The position numbers and the translations under genes are program-made. From Micromonospora rifamycinica (GTDB lineage Bacteria; Actinomycetota; Actinomycetes; Mycobacteriales; Micromonosporaceae), in NCBI RefSeq assembly GCF_900090265.1, contig NZ_LT607752.1, positions 5,772,001 to 5,836,000 on the forward strand: a DNA stretch of 64,000 nucleotides, in the 5' to 3' direction. The notes beneath the pieces were generated by a model. It had not been told where the DNA came from. It did no database searches and saw only the letters and a list, made by a program, of their open reading frames with translations. Shown here piece by piece: positions 50,360 through 58,992 of this stretch (its first letter is position 1; every line of letters begins with the position of its first letter).

Positions 50360-51313
50360 TCAGGAGTGCGGGCAGGTGTCCCGGTACTCCTCGATCGCGC
50401 TGCCCCGGGGAGCCGGGCAGAGGAACTGCTCGTAGCGGGTGTCGTCGTCGACGAACCGCTTCAGCCAGGAGATGCTGTACTTCGCCACCGTGACGTTCGC
50501 CGAGGTGGGCGCGGAGTGGCCGGCGGCGTTCAGCTCCAGGTACGCCTTGTCCAGGCTGGCCGGCAGGCTGGTGTAGAACGGCTCCGAGTGCGACGACACC
50601 GGCGCGGTCGAGTCGTTCTCCGCGCCGACCACCAGCGTCGGCACCCGTACCGACGACCAGTTCTTGACCGTGTGCCAGCCGGTCAGCGGGATGGCCGCCT
50701 GCAACGTCGGCCGGGTGTTGGCCGCCGACAGGCTGCCTCCGCCGCCCATCGAGTGCCCCATCACCGCGAGCCGGTTCCGGTCGATCCGGGTACGCACCGC
50801 GCTGCTGCCGGTCAGGTAGTCCAGGGCGGCGAGCAGCTGGGTGCCCCGGGAGGCCGGCTGGTCGTACACCGAGAGGGTGTCGATGGTGATCACCACGAAG
50901 CCCTGCGAGGCCAGCCGGGGGCCGAGCCAGGCGACGCTGGACTGGCTGGCGGTGTAGCCGGGGGAGATGGCCACCGCGCCGAAGGTGCCCTCGGCGGTGC
51001 TGGTGGGGTAGTAGACGGTGCCGCCCCGGAAGCCGCTCACCGCGGACGCGGCGACGGTGCTCTGGGCGATGGCGAACGGACCACGGGCGGCCTCGATGCT
51101 GCTCACCGTGGGGGCGGGACCGCGCTCGTACGGGTTGGCGGCGACCGCGGCGGCGCTTCGGCCGTCGCCGGCCGCGGCCGGCGCGCCCGGCGCGGCGAGC
51201 GCCCCGCCGCCGACCAGGGCGAGCGCCAGCAGGGGACGGGCGACCAGCCGGGGCCAGGGCCGACGGGGGCCGGACCGGGCGGGGTGGGGGTGCAGGGCGG
51301 GCACAGGTTGCAC
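50360..51313 (-). CDS. secreted cutinase/polyester hydrolase (PET-hydrolase family)
   Basis: This is an extracellular alpha/beta-hydrolase of the Thermobifida cutinase/LCC type that hydrolyses cutin-like and aliphatic or aromatic polyesters. It has an N-terminal signal region (about residues 20-50), then the family's ANPYERGPAPTVSSIEA, VYYPTSTAEGTFGAVAISPGY (oxyanion Tyr), the nucleophile elbow GHSMGGGG (about S188), Asp in AENDSTAPV (about D234), His in GHSAPTS (about H266) and a C-terminal Cys pair (299, 314). The motif PLTGWHT replaces PLTPWHT seen in LCC. GGGAG is spaced 5 bases from the GTG. Confidence 0.92.
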   Translation of the reverse strand: MQPVPALHPHPARSGPRRPWPRLVARPLLALALVGGGALAAPGAPAAAGDGRSAAAVAANPYERGPAPTVSSIEAARGPFAIAQSTVAASAVSGFRGGTVYYPTSTAEGTFGAVAISPGYTASQSSVAWLGPRLASQGFVVITIDTLSVYDQPASRGTQLLAALDYLTGSSAVRTRIDRNRLAVMGHSMGGGGSLSAANTRPTLQAAIPLTGWHTVKNWSSVRVPTLVVGAENDSTAPVSSHSEPFYTSLPASLDKAYLELNAAGHSAPTSANVTVAKYSISWLKRFVDDDTRYEQFLCPAPRGSAIEEYRDTCPHS

Positions 51314-51713
51314 GGGTACTCCCTGGGGTGGCGGGACCGGACGCGACCGACCTCGGTCGATCGACTGGGGTCATCCTCCGCGCCCCGTCGCGCCGTCCGG
51401 CAATCCCGATCGGGTCATGTCAGCGGAAGATGGGGCGGACGCCACACCCACCCCGCCCGTGTCGCCCCAGCGCACCGCGCGCCGAACCGGCAGGATGGAG
51501 GCGCGCGACACCGGCAGGACGGGGCGCGCGACCCGACTCGTCGCCACCGCGAGGTCACTGGGACACTGGAGTGACAGGTGGGATCGGCACCCCGCAGGCT
51601 CGCGGGGGGCCGGCTCCGCTAACGTGAATGGCAGCGGACTCGGGAGCTCGATGCCATGCTCGTCCACCCGACCCGGAAGCTCTGGTCTCTCTTACCGCCT
51701 GGGGGCGTTGGGA
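51314..51713. other. 400-base intergenic region, cutinase / small membrane protein
   Basis: No gene is supported. It carries an imperfect tandem pair of about 23 bases starting ACCGGCAGGA (about 51488 onward) and a TCGATCGA palindrome at about 51358-51365. It must contain the promoter for the divergent cutinase gene, but no clear boxes are seen. A TAACGT box at about 51620 could serve the next gene. Confidence 0.4.
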
Positions 51714-52016
51714 TTGTCTGTCACTGACACGTTGCTGATCTTCGTCGGCATCCCGGCGGCGGTGGTGCTGGTGATCGTCGGGCTGGTCTACGCCGCCAAC
51801 CACGGCAGCGGCGGCGGCGCCAAGCGCTACCGCCCCGGCCGACGCTTCGACTTCACGCCCGTCTGGTTCCTGGGCCGCCCGGAGCAGCTGGCCGACTCGG
51901 CCGGCACCGCCCTGGCCGCCGGTGCCCAGGCGCCGGCGCTGACCAGCCACAAGCAGCAGCAGGCCGGCATCGAGGCGCCGGCCGGTGGAACCGGAGGCGC
52001 AAGTGACCGTTGGTGA
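51714..52016 (+). CDS. small single-pass membrane protein, 100 aa
   Basis: The N-terminal transmembrane helix (TLLIFVGIPAAVVLVIVGLV) is followed by a basic, cytosolic part with KRYRPGRRFDFTPVWFL and an Ala/Gln-rich tail. The family is unknown to me, but the pairing with a DUF5130-like gene (14-base overlap) resembles conserved actinobacterial neighbours. The TTG at 51714 (MSVTDTLL after initiation) is preferred; ATG 51651 is in frame but adds a non-helical stretch. Confidence 0.6.
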   Translation: MSVTDTLLIFVGIPAAVVLVIVGLVYAANHGSGGGAKRYRPGRRFDFTPVWFLGRPEQLADSAGTALAAGAQAPALTSHKQQQAGIEAPAGGTGGASDRW

Positions 52017-52416
52017 GCAGGTCGACCAGGCCGGTACGGGCACCCCGCCCGAGGTGCTGGACGGGCCGTTCTCGACCCGCCAGCTGCTGCGGATCGACGA
52101 GGCGCTGCGCCTGGCCGACCAGGGCAGCGGCCTGGTCTTCTCGGTCTACGTCGGCGGCCTCGACGAGCCGGTCCGGGAGCACGCCGAGCGGCTGCACCGC
52201 CAGCTCGCCGAGCCGGACAGGTCGGTGCTGATCGCCGTGTCGCCCAACCAGCGCCAGCTCGAGGTCGTCACCGGCCGGTACGCCCGCAAGCGCATCCCCG
52301 ACACGTACGTGAAGCTGGCCGCGCTGTCCATGGTGGCGTCGTTCGGCGGCGGGGACCTGGCCGGCGGCATCATCCAGGGCCTCGACCAGCTCGCCAGCCA
52401 CGCCGGCCGGGGCTGA
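52003..52416 (+). CDS. DUF5130 family protein
   Basis: The 137-residue protein resembles actinobacterial DUF5130/TPM-like domains: STRQLLRIDEALRLADQGSG, the strand LVFSVYVGGL, VLIAVSPNQRQLEVVTG and a RKRIPDTYVKLAALSMVASF helix near the C-terminus. The TPM fold is found in phosphatase-like or redox proteins; no activity is established for DUF5130. GGAGGCGCAA precedes the GTG. It is translationally overlapped with the small membrane protein before it, so the two are likely partners. Confidence 0.7.
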   Translation: MTVGEQVDQAGTGTPPEVLDGPFSTRQLLRIDEALRLADQGSGLVFSVYVGGLDEPVREHAERLHRQLAEPDRSVLIAVSPNQRQLEVVTGRYARKRIPDTYVKLAALSMVASFGGGDLAGGIIQGLDQLASHAGRG

Positions 52417-52443
52417 GCCCCACCCGCACGTCCCGAACAGCCC

Positions 52444-52476
52444 GGAGCCCGGCCCGCACCCCGCGGACCGGGCTCC
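52444..52476 (+). terminator. terminator hairpin after the DUF5130 gene
   Basis: GGAGCCCGG and CCGGGCTCC are perfect 9-bp arms with a 15-base loop, 27 bases after the stop. Confidence 0.55.
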
Positions 52477-52512
52477 GTCGCGTCCGTTGGTGCCGAAGCG
52501 GCCGGCTGCCGG

Positions 52513-53076
52513 TCAGCGGGGCCAGTCGCGGGGATCGAGTCGCATCGGCCACGGCTCGTCGACCGGTACCGGCTCATCCGGGCCGACGGTGCCGAGCAGG
52601 TTGTAGTGCACTCCCTTGACCAGGGTGTACCGGTAGACGACGGGACCGAAGTCGCTCCGCTCCACCCGCCAGTAGGCGGGAATGCCGGACTCCGCGTAGA
52701 GCGCCGGTTTGGTCAGGCGGTCGTGGCGACGGCTGTTGGGCGATTCCACCTCGACGACCAGAGCGACGTCCGACGGGTCGGCCCACATCCGGTCCCGGGG
52801 GGCACCCGGCCGGAGCACGGTGACGTCCGGGATGAGGTTACCGGCCGGCACCCGGACCCCGATCTCGCGGATCACCCGCCAGTCGGCGGGCGCGCTCTGC
52901 CGCAGCGCCATCCGGATGTCGTCCGCGAGTTCGTGATGGTACGGGCCGGCCGGAGGGGTCACGTGCAGACTCCCGTCGATGATCTCGTAGCGGTTCCCGT
53001 CCTCGGGCAGCTCGTACAGGTCCTGTTCGCGCCAGTCCCGCTCGGGTGGCCGCCACTCGTACGTCGGCTGTGCCAT
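52513..53076 (-). CDS. Uma2/DUF820 family protein (PD-(D/E)XK nuclease fold)
   Basis: The 187-residue protein has the DUF820 layout: RYEIIDGSLHVTPPAGPYHH, IGVRVPAGNLIPDVTVLRPG, ALVVEVESPNSRRHDRLTKP, ESGIPAYWRVE. The Asp of IPDVTV and Glu-x-Glu of VVEVES form the PD-(D/E)XK-like acidic set, so a nuclease fold is expected, but activity and target are unknown. Such genes are multicopy in cyanobacteria and actinobacteria and may be mobile. It is monocistronic; the pepN terminator hairpin lies just upstream of its start. Confidence 0.82.
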   Translation of the reverse strand: MAQPTYEWRPPERDWREQDLYELPEDGNRYEIIDGSLHVTPPAGPYHHELADDIRMALRQSAPADWRVIREIGVRVPAGNLIPDVTVLRPGAPRDRMWADPSDVALVVEVESPNSRRHDRLTKPALYAESGIPAYWRVERSDFGPVVYRYTLVKGVHYNLLGTVGPDEPVPVDEPWPMRLDPRDWPR

Positions 53077-53100
53077 CGCTCACCTCCTCGGCCCACGATA

Positions 53101-53148
53101 ACGGCCCGGGGCCGGCGTGGGCTCGCACCCGCGCCGGCCCCGGGCCGT
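53101..53148 (-). terminator. 17-bp hairpin terminating pepN
   Basis: ACGGCCCGGGGCCGGCG pairs with CGCCGGCCCCGGGCCGT (53132-53148) around a 14-base loop, starting 11 bases after the pepN stop at 53160. Confidence 0.8.
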
Positions 53149-53159
53149 GCACCTCGACG

Positions 53160-55727
53160 TCAGCCGCTGCGGGCGTCCCGGGCGCGGGCCTTCAACGCGC
53201 GGACCACCCCGTCGCGCCCCTCGGCCACCAGCCGGCGCAGCGGGGCCGGGTGGCCGTCCCCGGCGAGCCAGGCGTCGGTGGCCGCCACCGTCTCCTCCTC
53301 GACCAGATAGGCCGGGTACGCGAGCTGCACGAACTCCTGCGCCGGCTCGCTGTCCCGCTGCGCCCACACCTGCGCCACGGTGGCGAAGTAGCGCTCGCGG
53401 TACGGCGCGGTCAGCGCGACCTGCGCCGGGTGGGTCAGCCCCTGCAACAGCGCCCGGTTGCGCCAGTTCGGCAGCGCGTCGGCACCGGTCAGCAGGGACC
53501 ACACCGCCGCCTTGTTCTCCTCGGTCGGCACCAGCGCGTGCGCGTACGCGGCCTCCCGCTCACCGGAGGCCGTCCGGTCGCCGGCCAGCTCCGCCTCGAT
53601 CTCGGCGGTGCCGGCGGCCCCGTTGGCCACCAGCGACTGCAACACCGTCCACCGCAGTTCGGTGTCGATGGTCAGCCCGGCCGGCACGCCGGTGCCGGCC
53701 AGCCAACCGCGTAACGTCGCCAGGTCCTCGTCGGAGCGGGCCGCCGAGGCGTACGCGCGGGCCCAGGCGAGCTGGAAGCCGCTGCCCGGTTCGGCCGCCG
53801 CCAGGGTCGCCTTCGCGGTCCGCGACAGCGCGGCCCAGCCGGTCGGCGCCCAGGCCGGATCGGCGTAGAAGACCAGCGCGGTGCTGGCCTGCCGCAGGGT
53901 GGCGGTGACCAGGTTGATGTCGGCCTCGGCGGGCAGGCCGGCCAGCACCAGCGCCACGTAGTCGCGGGCGGACAGCTCGGCGTCCCGGAGCATGTCCCAG
54001 GCCGCCGTCCAGCACAGCGCGCGGGCCAGCGACGACTCGAAGCCGGCGATGTGCGGCACCACGGTGGCCATCGACCGCTCGTCGAGCCGCAGCTTGGTGT
54101 ACGTCAGGTCGTCGTCGTTGAGCAGCAGCACGTCGGCGGCGGGCCGGCCGTGCAGCGCCGACAGCTCGGTCTTCTCGCCGGTGACGTCCACCTCGATCCG
54201 TTCCCGGCGGACCAGCCGGCCGTCGGTGAGGTCGTACAGGCCGACCCCGATCCGGTGGGTGCGCAGTGTCGGGTGGCCGGCGGGTGCCTCCTGCCGGACC
54301 AGCACCCGCTCGTAGCCGCCGTCGGCCCCGATGGTCACCTCGGGACGCAGGGTGTTGACCTGGGCGGTCTCCAGCCACTGGGCGGCGAACTTGCGCAGCT
54401 CCCGGCCGGAGGCCGTCTCCAGCTCGGTGAGCAGGTCGTCGAAGGTGGCGTTGCCCCAGGCGTACTTGGCGAAGTACGCCCGCAGCCCGGCCAGGAACGG
54501 CTCCTCGCCGACGTACGCCACGAGCTGCTTGAGCACGCTGGCGCCCTTGGCGTACGTGATGCCGTCGAAGTTGACCTCGACCGCCTCCAGGTCCGGCATC
54601 TCGCAGTAGACCGGGTGGGTGGAGGAGAGCTGGTCCTGCCGGTAACCCCAGTTCTTGCGGATCGACAGGAAGGTCGTCCACGCCTCGGAGAACCGGGTGG
54701 CGTGGGTGTTGCACCAGTGGCTGGCCCACTCGGCGAACGACTCGTTGAGCCACAGGTCGTTCCACCAGCGCATGGTGACCAGGTCGCCGAACCACATGTG
54801 GGCCAGCTCGTGCAGGATCGTGTTGGCCCGCTGCTCGTACTCGAAGTCGGTGACCTGCGAGCGGAACAGGTAGTGCGACTCGGCGTGGGTGACGCAGCCG
54901 AAGTTCTCCATCGCGCCGGCGTTGAAGTCGGGCACCCAGAGCTGGTCGTACTTGGGCAGCGGGTAGCGCACCCCGAACTGCTGGTGGAAGAAGTCGAAGC
55001 CCTGCCGGGTGACCAGGAACAGGTCGTCGGCGTCCAGGTGGGGCGCCATCGAGGCCCGGCAGAAGACCCCCAGGTCGATGCCGTCGTGGCTGTCCCGCAC
55101 CTCGTGGTACGGGCCGGCGCAGAGCGCGGTGATGTAGGTGCTCATCCGCGCCGAGGTGGTGAAGTGGACGGTCTTGAGCCCCTCGCCGGCCGGCTCCTCC
55201 CGCTCGGCGGGCATGTTGGAGACCACCCGCCAGTGCGTCGGGACGGTGGCGTGCCAGGTGTACACGCTCTTGAGGTCGGGCTGGTCGAAACAGGCGAACA
55301 CCTTCTGCGCGTCGGCGGTCTCGAACTGGCTGTAGAGGTACGTCTCACCGTCGACCGGGTCGACCGTGCGGTGCAGGCCCTGGCCGCTGTTGGAGTAGCC
55401 GAACTCGGCGTCCACCACGAGCACGTTCTCGGCGGCCAGCCCGGTCAGCGCCAGGCCCTTCTCGGCCGACCAGTCGGCGAGGTCCACCGGCTCGCCGTTC
55501 AACGTGGCCGCGTGCACCGACTCGGCGGCGGTCTCGATGAAGGTGCCGGCGCCGGGTTCGGCACAGCGGAACCTGACCTCGGTCACCGACCGGAAGGTGC
55601 GGCCCTCGGCCTGCACCGCGGTCGACAGGTCGAGGTCGATGTCGTACCCGGTGACCTCCAGCAGGCGGGCCCGCTCGGTGGCCTCGGCCTGGGTCAGGTT
55701 GCGCACTCCTGGCACTTTCGTCTCCAT
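53160..55727 (-). CDS. pepN: aminopeptidase N (M1 family)
   Basis: This cytosolic zinc aminopeptidase removes N-terminal residues from peptides. It has an N-terminal beta domain, the substrate-anchoring GAMENFG (residues 271-277), HELAHMWFGD (about 306-315, two His and the catalytic Glu), the third zinc ligand Glu in WLNESFAEW (about E329), and a long helical C-terminal domain (ERAP1_C-like). At 855 aa it is typical of actinobacterial PepN. The ATG at 55727 is the most upstream start and sits 20-30 bases before a cluster of purine-rich sequence. Confidence 0.96.
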   Translation of the reverse strand: METKVPGVRNLTQAEATERARLLEVTGYDIDLDLSTAVQAEGRTFRSVTEVRFRCAEPGAGTFIETAAESVHAATLNGEPVDLADWSAEKGLALTGLAAENVLVVDAEFGYSNSGQGLHRTVDPVDGETYLYSQFETADAQKVFACFDQPDLKSVYTWHATVPTHWRVVSNMPAEREEPAGEGLKTVHFTTSARMSTYITALCAGPYHEVRDSHDGIDLGVFCRASMAPHLDADDLFLVTRQGFDFFHQQFGVRYPLPKYDQLWVPDFNAGAMENFGCVTHAESHYLFRSQVTDFEYEQRANTILHELAHMWFGDLVTMRWWNDLWLNESFAEWASHWCNTHATRFSEAWTTFLSIRKNWGYRQDQLSSTHPVYCEMPDLEAVEVNFDGITYAKGASVLKQLVAYVGEEPFLAGLRAYFAKYAWGNATFDDLLTELETASGRELRKFAAQWLETAQVNTLRPEVTIGADGGYERVLVRQEAPAGHPTLRTHRIGVGLYDLTDGRLVRRERIEVDVTGEKTELSALHGRPAADVLLLNDDDLTYTKLRLDERSMATVVPHIAGFESSLARALCWTAAWDMLRDAELSARDYVALVLAGLPAEADINLVTATLRQASTALVFYADPAWAPTGWAALSRTAKATLAAAEPGSGFQLAWARAYASAARSDEDLATLRGWLAGTGVPAGLTIDTELRWTVLQSLVANGAAGTAEIEAELAGDRTASGEREAAYAHALVPTEENKAAVWSLLTGADALPNWRNRALLQGLTHPAQVALTAPYRERYFATVAQVWAQRDSEPAQEFVQLAYPAYLVEEETVAATDAWLAGDGHPAPLRRLVAEGRDGVVRALKARARDARSG

Positions 55728-55929
55728 CCCACTCTCGCCGCCTCACGGCTGCGCCAGCCCCTGCCGGCCGCTCGTGGCGGCGACCCGAGCCGAGTCTTCC
55801 ATGCACCGACCGTGCGGTGGTCGACGTCACGCTCTCATTCCGCTACCGATCGGTGCCGTCCGGGGTGAGGATCGAAAGGCCAGCCTGTCGGGCCTGCCGG
55901 CCGGCCTGGCCCGAGGAAGGGACCTGACC

Positions 55930-56553
55930 GTGACCGAACGTGTCGCCGTCGACATGTGGTTCGACCCGCTGTGCCCGTGGGCCTGGATCACCTCCCGCTG
56001 GCTCCTGGAGGTCGAGCAGGTCCGGGACGTGGAGATCAGCTATCACGTGATGAGCCTGGCGGTGCTCAACGAGGGCCGGGAGCTGCCCGAGCAGTACCGG
56101 GAGATGATGGAGCGGGGCTGGGGGCCGGTGCGGGTCTGCATCGCCGTCGAGCAGGCGCACGGCGGCGCGACCCTGGCGCGGCTCTACACCGCGATGGGCA
56201 CCCGGATCCACCTCGGCAAGGAACCGCTCGGCCGGGAGATGATCACCGCCGCGCTGGCCGACGTCGGGCTGGACCCGGCTTTCGCCGACGCCGCCGACTC
56301 CACCGGGTACGACGAGGCGCTGCGGGCCAGTCACGAGGCCGGCATGCGGCCGGTCGGCACCGACGTCGGCACCCCCGTGGTGCACGCCCCCGGCCCGGAC
56401 GGCGGCACTGTCGCCTTCTTCGGCCCGGTGGTCACCCCGACCCCGAAGGGCGAGGCCGCCGGCCGGCTCTGGGACGGCGTCCTGCTGGTCGCCGGCACCC
56501 CCGGCTTCTACGAGCTGAAGCGCTCCCGCACGCTGGGGCCCATCTTCGAGTGA
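55930..56553 (+). CDS. DsbA-family oxidoreductase (mycothiol-dependent, Rv2466c type)
   Basis: The 207-residue thioredoxin-fold protein has the active site DPLCPWAWITSRWLLE (CPWA where many DsbA have CPxC), then the helical insert and GTPVVHAPGP with the cis-Pro. This matches the Rv2466c-like mycothiol-dependent nitroreductase/oxidoreductase group of actinobacteria, which reduces electrophiles using mycothiol. The second Cys is absent, in line with a monothiol mechanism. The GTG at 55930 follows GAGGAAGGGACCTGACC. Confidence 0.85.
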   Translation: MTERVAVDMWFDPLCPWAWITSRWLLEVEQVRDVEISYHVMSLAVLNEGRELPEQYREMMERGWGPVRVCIAVEQAHGGATLARLYTAMGTRIHLGKEPLGREMITAALADVGLDPAFADAADSTGYDEALRASHEAGMRPVGTDVGTPVVHAPGPDGGTVAFFGPVVTPTPKGEAAGRLWDGVLLVAGTPGFYELKRSRTLGPIFE

Positions 56554-56639
56554 CCCGGCCCGGGGCGGGCCCGGACGACGGGACGGTTCATCTGGTGGAC
56601 CGGCCCCGGGGTCGGCGTGATGGTGGGTGCCCGCGCCGG

Positions 56640-56645
56640 TAGCGT
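56640..56645 (+). promoter_or_regulatory. -10 box TAGCGT of a probable leaderless gene
   Basis: TAGCGT is followed after 8 bases by ATG 56654, with no ribosome-binding sequence. Confidence 0.4.
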
Positions 56646-56653
56646 CAAGCCCC

Positions 56654-57856
56654 ATGACGGTCGTGCATCCGATCACCCGGGCCTGGATCACCACTGGCGG
56701 CACCGGCGCGCAGAACTACGACGAGTTCGCCGACGACGCGGAGATCACCGCGATCATCGAGGCGAACCCGCACAGTGCCCTCGGCATCGAGATGCCCCAC
56801 CGGGCGCCGGAGAGTCTCGGGAAGTCCTTCCTCGATGCGCTCGGCGACGCGGTGGCCCGGCTCACCGAGGCGAAGGCCGACGGCAGCTACACCCCGGCCG
56901 AGCAGGTCGTCGTCCTCTACCGGATCAGCGCCCCGGGCGAGGAGCCGGCGTACGGGCTGTTCGCGATGGTCGACACCGACCAGATCTCCACCAGCGCCGA
57001 CGAGCCCGGCCTGGTCATCCGCAACGAGGACGTCTTCATCGCCAAGGTGCGGGAGCGGGTCGCCCTGGCCGAGGCGCTGGGTCACCTGCTCTCGCCCGTG
57101 CTCCTGTTGCAGACCGGGCGGGGCGACGAGCTGCACGCCGCGCTCGCGGCGGCGACCGACGCGGCGGGCGTGCCGGCGGCCACCGACACCGACCAGGCCG
57201 GCCGGACGCACGCCATCTGGCTGCTCGGCCCCGGCCCCGACCAGGACGCGCTGACCGCGCTGGCCGGCGGCGGCGAACTGGTGGTCGCCGACGGCAACCA
57301 CCGCAGCCTGGCCGCGCAGACCGGCGGCTTCCCGCGCTTCCTCGCGGTGGTCACCACGCCGGCATCGGTCGCCATCCAGCCCTACAACCGGCTGGTCAGC
57401 GAGCTGACCAGCACCCCCGACGAGCTGCTCGACCGGCTCCGCGCCGCCGGGGCGCAGCTCGCCCCGATCGACGGCCCGGTCGAGGTCCCGGCGGCCGGCG
57501 GCACCGTGCACCTCCGGCTCGCCGGCCAGGGGTACGCGGTGACCCTGCCGCACGACGCCGACGCCGCCCGGCTGGAGAACCTCGACCACGCCCTGGTCGA
57601 ACGGCTGCTGCTGCGCGACGCCCTCGGCCTCGACCCGGGCGACAAGCGGATCACCTACGTCGGCGGCGACTACCCGGCGAGCTGGCTCACCGGCGAGGTC
57701 GACGCCGGCCGGGCCGAGCTGGCCGTCCTGATCGCCCCGGTGACCGTGGACGACTTCGTCGCGGTGAACCTGGCCCGGGAGAAGATGCCCCGCAAGAGCA
57801 CCTGGTTCACCCCGAAGGCGCGCGGCGGTCTGGTCGTCGCCGAACTGCCCCGCTGA
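56654..57856 (+). CDS. DUF1015 family protein (SerK-like)
   Basis: The 400-residue protein has the DUF1015 pattern: an N-terminal AWITTGGTGAQNYDEF, a central VADGNHRSLAAQTGG (the D-G-(N/H)-H-R signature), and a RKSTWFTPKARGGLV end. Some family members are ATP/ADP-dependent serine kinases (SerK). This one has no neighbour that fixes its substrate. ATG 56654 with the TAGCGT box 8 bases upstream is chosen over an in-frame ATG at 56627. Confidence 0.75.
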   Translation: MTVVHPITRAWITTGGTGAQNYDEFADDAEITAIIEANPHSALGIEMPHRAPESLGKSFLDALGDAVARLTEAKADGSYTPAEQVVVLYRISAPGEEPAYGLFAMVDTDQISTSADEPGLVIRNEDVFIAKVRERVALAEALGHLLSPVLLLQTGRGDELHAALAAATDAAGVPAATDTDQAGRTHAIWLLGPGPDQDALTALAGGGELVVADGNHRSLAAQTGGFPRFLAVVTTPASVAIQPYNRLVSELTSTPDELLDRLRAAGAQLAPIDGPVEVPAAGGTVHLRLAGQGYAVTLPHDADAARLENLDHALVERLLLRDALGLDPGDKRITYVGGDYPASWLTGEVDAGRAELAVLIAPVTVDDFVAVNLAREKMPRKSTWFTPKARGGLVVAELPR

Positions 57857-57870
57857 CCGTGTGACGAATC

Positions 57871-57906
57871 CGCCCCGGCACGCCGCCCCCACGGCGGGCC
57901 GGGGCG
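57871..57906 (+). terminator. hairpin after the DUF1015 gene
   Basis: CGCCCCGGC and GCCGGGGCG enclose an inner CGCCG/CGGCG stem, so the whole forms a long GC hairpin 14 bases after the stop. It ends 9 bases before the CAGACT box (57916-57921) of the rpiB gene. Confidence 0.6.
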
Positions 57907-57928
57907 CGGCCCTGACAGACTGCCCGGT

Positions 57929-58396
57929 ATGCGCGTCTACCTGGGATCCGATCACGCCGGCTTCGAGTTGAAGGTGCACCTGGCCAATCACCTGGCCAAG
58001 CAGGGATACGAGCTGGTCGACCTCGGCCCGCACGCCTTCGACCCCGACGACGACTACCCGACCTTCTGCCTGCACACCGGGGACCGGGTGGTGGCCGACC
58101 CGGGCAGCCTGGGCGTGGTCATCGGCGGCTCCGGCAACGGCGAGCAGATCGCCGCCAACAAGGTCGTCGGCGTCCGGGCAGCGCTGGCCTGGAGCGTCGA
58201 GACCGCCCAGCTCGGTCGGCAGCACAACGACGCCAACGTGGTGGCCGTCGGTGCCCGCCAGCACACCCTGGACGAGGCCGCCGCCATCGTCGAGGCGTTC
58301 CTCACCACCCCGTTCTCCGGCAACGAGCGGCACGGTCGGCGGATCGCCCAGGTGGCCGAGTACGAGCGCACCCGCGAACTGCCCGACCTGCCCTGA
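57929..58396 (+). CDS. rpiB: ribose-5-phosphate isomerase B
   Basis: RpiB interconverts ribose-5-phosphate and ribulose-5-phosphate in the pentose phosphate pathway. The 155-residue protein has YLGSDHAGFELKVHL at the start, DDDYPTFC, the anion-hole loop GGSGNGEQIAANKVVGVRAAL, and HNDANVVAVGAR. In the Cys position of E. coli RpiB it has Gly-Ser (VIGGSGNG), the actinobacterial form, where another Glu acts as base. CAGACT lies 7 bases before the ATG, so it is likely leaderless. Confidence 0.96.
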   Translation: MRVYLGSDHAGFELKVHLANHLAKQGYELVDLGPHAFDPDDDYPTFCLHTGDRVVADPGSLGVVIGGSGNGEQIAANKVVGVRAALAWSVETAQLGRQHNDANVVAVGARQHTLDEAAAIVEAFLTTPFSGNERHGRRIAQVAEYERTRELPDLP

Positions 58397-58463
58397 CCCG
58401 CCCCCGGCACACCGACCGGGCCGGCCGCCGGCTGGCCCGGTCCCGGCCCGCCGCCCGGCCCGG

Positions 58464-58546
58464 GTGACGCCGGTCACCGTCCCGACCGGTCCTCCGGGTC
58501 AGGCCCGGTCACTGGCCCGAGCCGTCCCCGGTGACGCCGGTCACCG
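58464..58546 (+). repeat. two exact copies of GTGACGCCGGTCACCG
   Basis: Copies lie at 58464-58479 and 58531-58546, the second running into the stop of the 58541 gene. Each is itself an imperfect palindrome. Confidence 0.7.
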
Positions 58547-58873
58547 GCCCGAGCGGGGCAGGTCCTCCCGGGGCACCCAGTTCCGTCGGATGATCACCAG
58601 CCGTTCCTCGGCCTCGGCCAGGTCCCGCTCGGTGGGCCGGGCCGCGTCCCGGGCGCGCAGCGCCGCGCTCACCCCGACCTGCGACGAGCCGGAACCGACC
58701 AGCCCCCGCAGCCCCCGCTCGCCGTCCTCGCCGCCCGGGGCGGACCGCCGGGGTCGGGGCGCGGCAACCCCGTCGTGCACCTCCGCGGTGACCGCCGCCG
58801 GTGGCCCGTCCGTGCCGTCCCCCGGCTGGGGTGAGTGCCGTAACCGGCGTCGTCGCCGCTCCGCATCCGCCAT
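58541..58873 (-). CDS. small hypothetical protein, 110 aa
   Basis: No family is recognised. The protein starts with a run of Arg (AERRRRRLRHSP), continues with a Pro/Gly-rich disordered middle and ends with a helical DAARPTERDLAEAEERLVII segment. The coding region seems real because the frame and codon bias hold to the end, but short GC-rich frames in this DNA need care. It is divergent from the membrane protein at 58993. Confidence 0.45.
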   Translation of the reverse strand: MADAERRRRRLRHSPQPGDGTDGPPAAVTAEVHDGVAAPRPRRSAPGGEDGERGLRGLVGSGSSQVGVSAALRARDAARPTERDLAEAEERLVIIRRNWVPREDLPRSGR

Positions 58874-58992
58874 CTGCCGACCGTACCGCCCGGCGGCCCC
58901 GGGCCGGGCCGGCCGCGGCGGTTTGTCCGCTCGCTACCCTCGAAGACGGTGGACCGGTCGACGGCCGGCACCGGTCATGGGGAGGAAACGAA

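Noticed and set aside
52513..53076. Restriction-modification system around the Uma2-like gene
   Set aside because: No methylase or specificity gene is adjacent, and the DUF820 family is mostly solitary.
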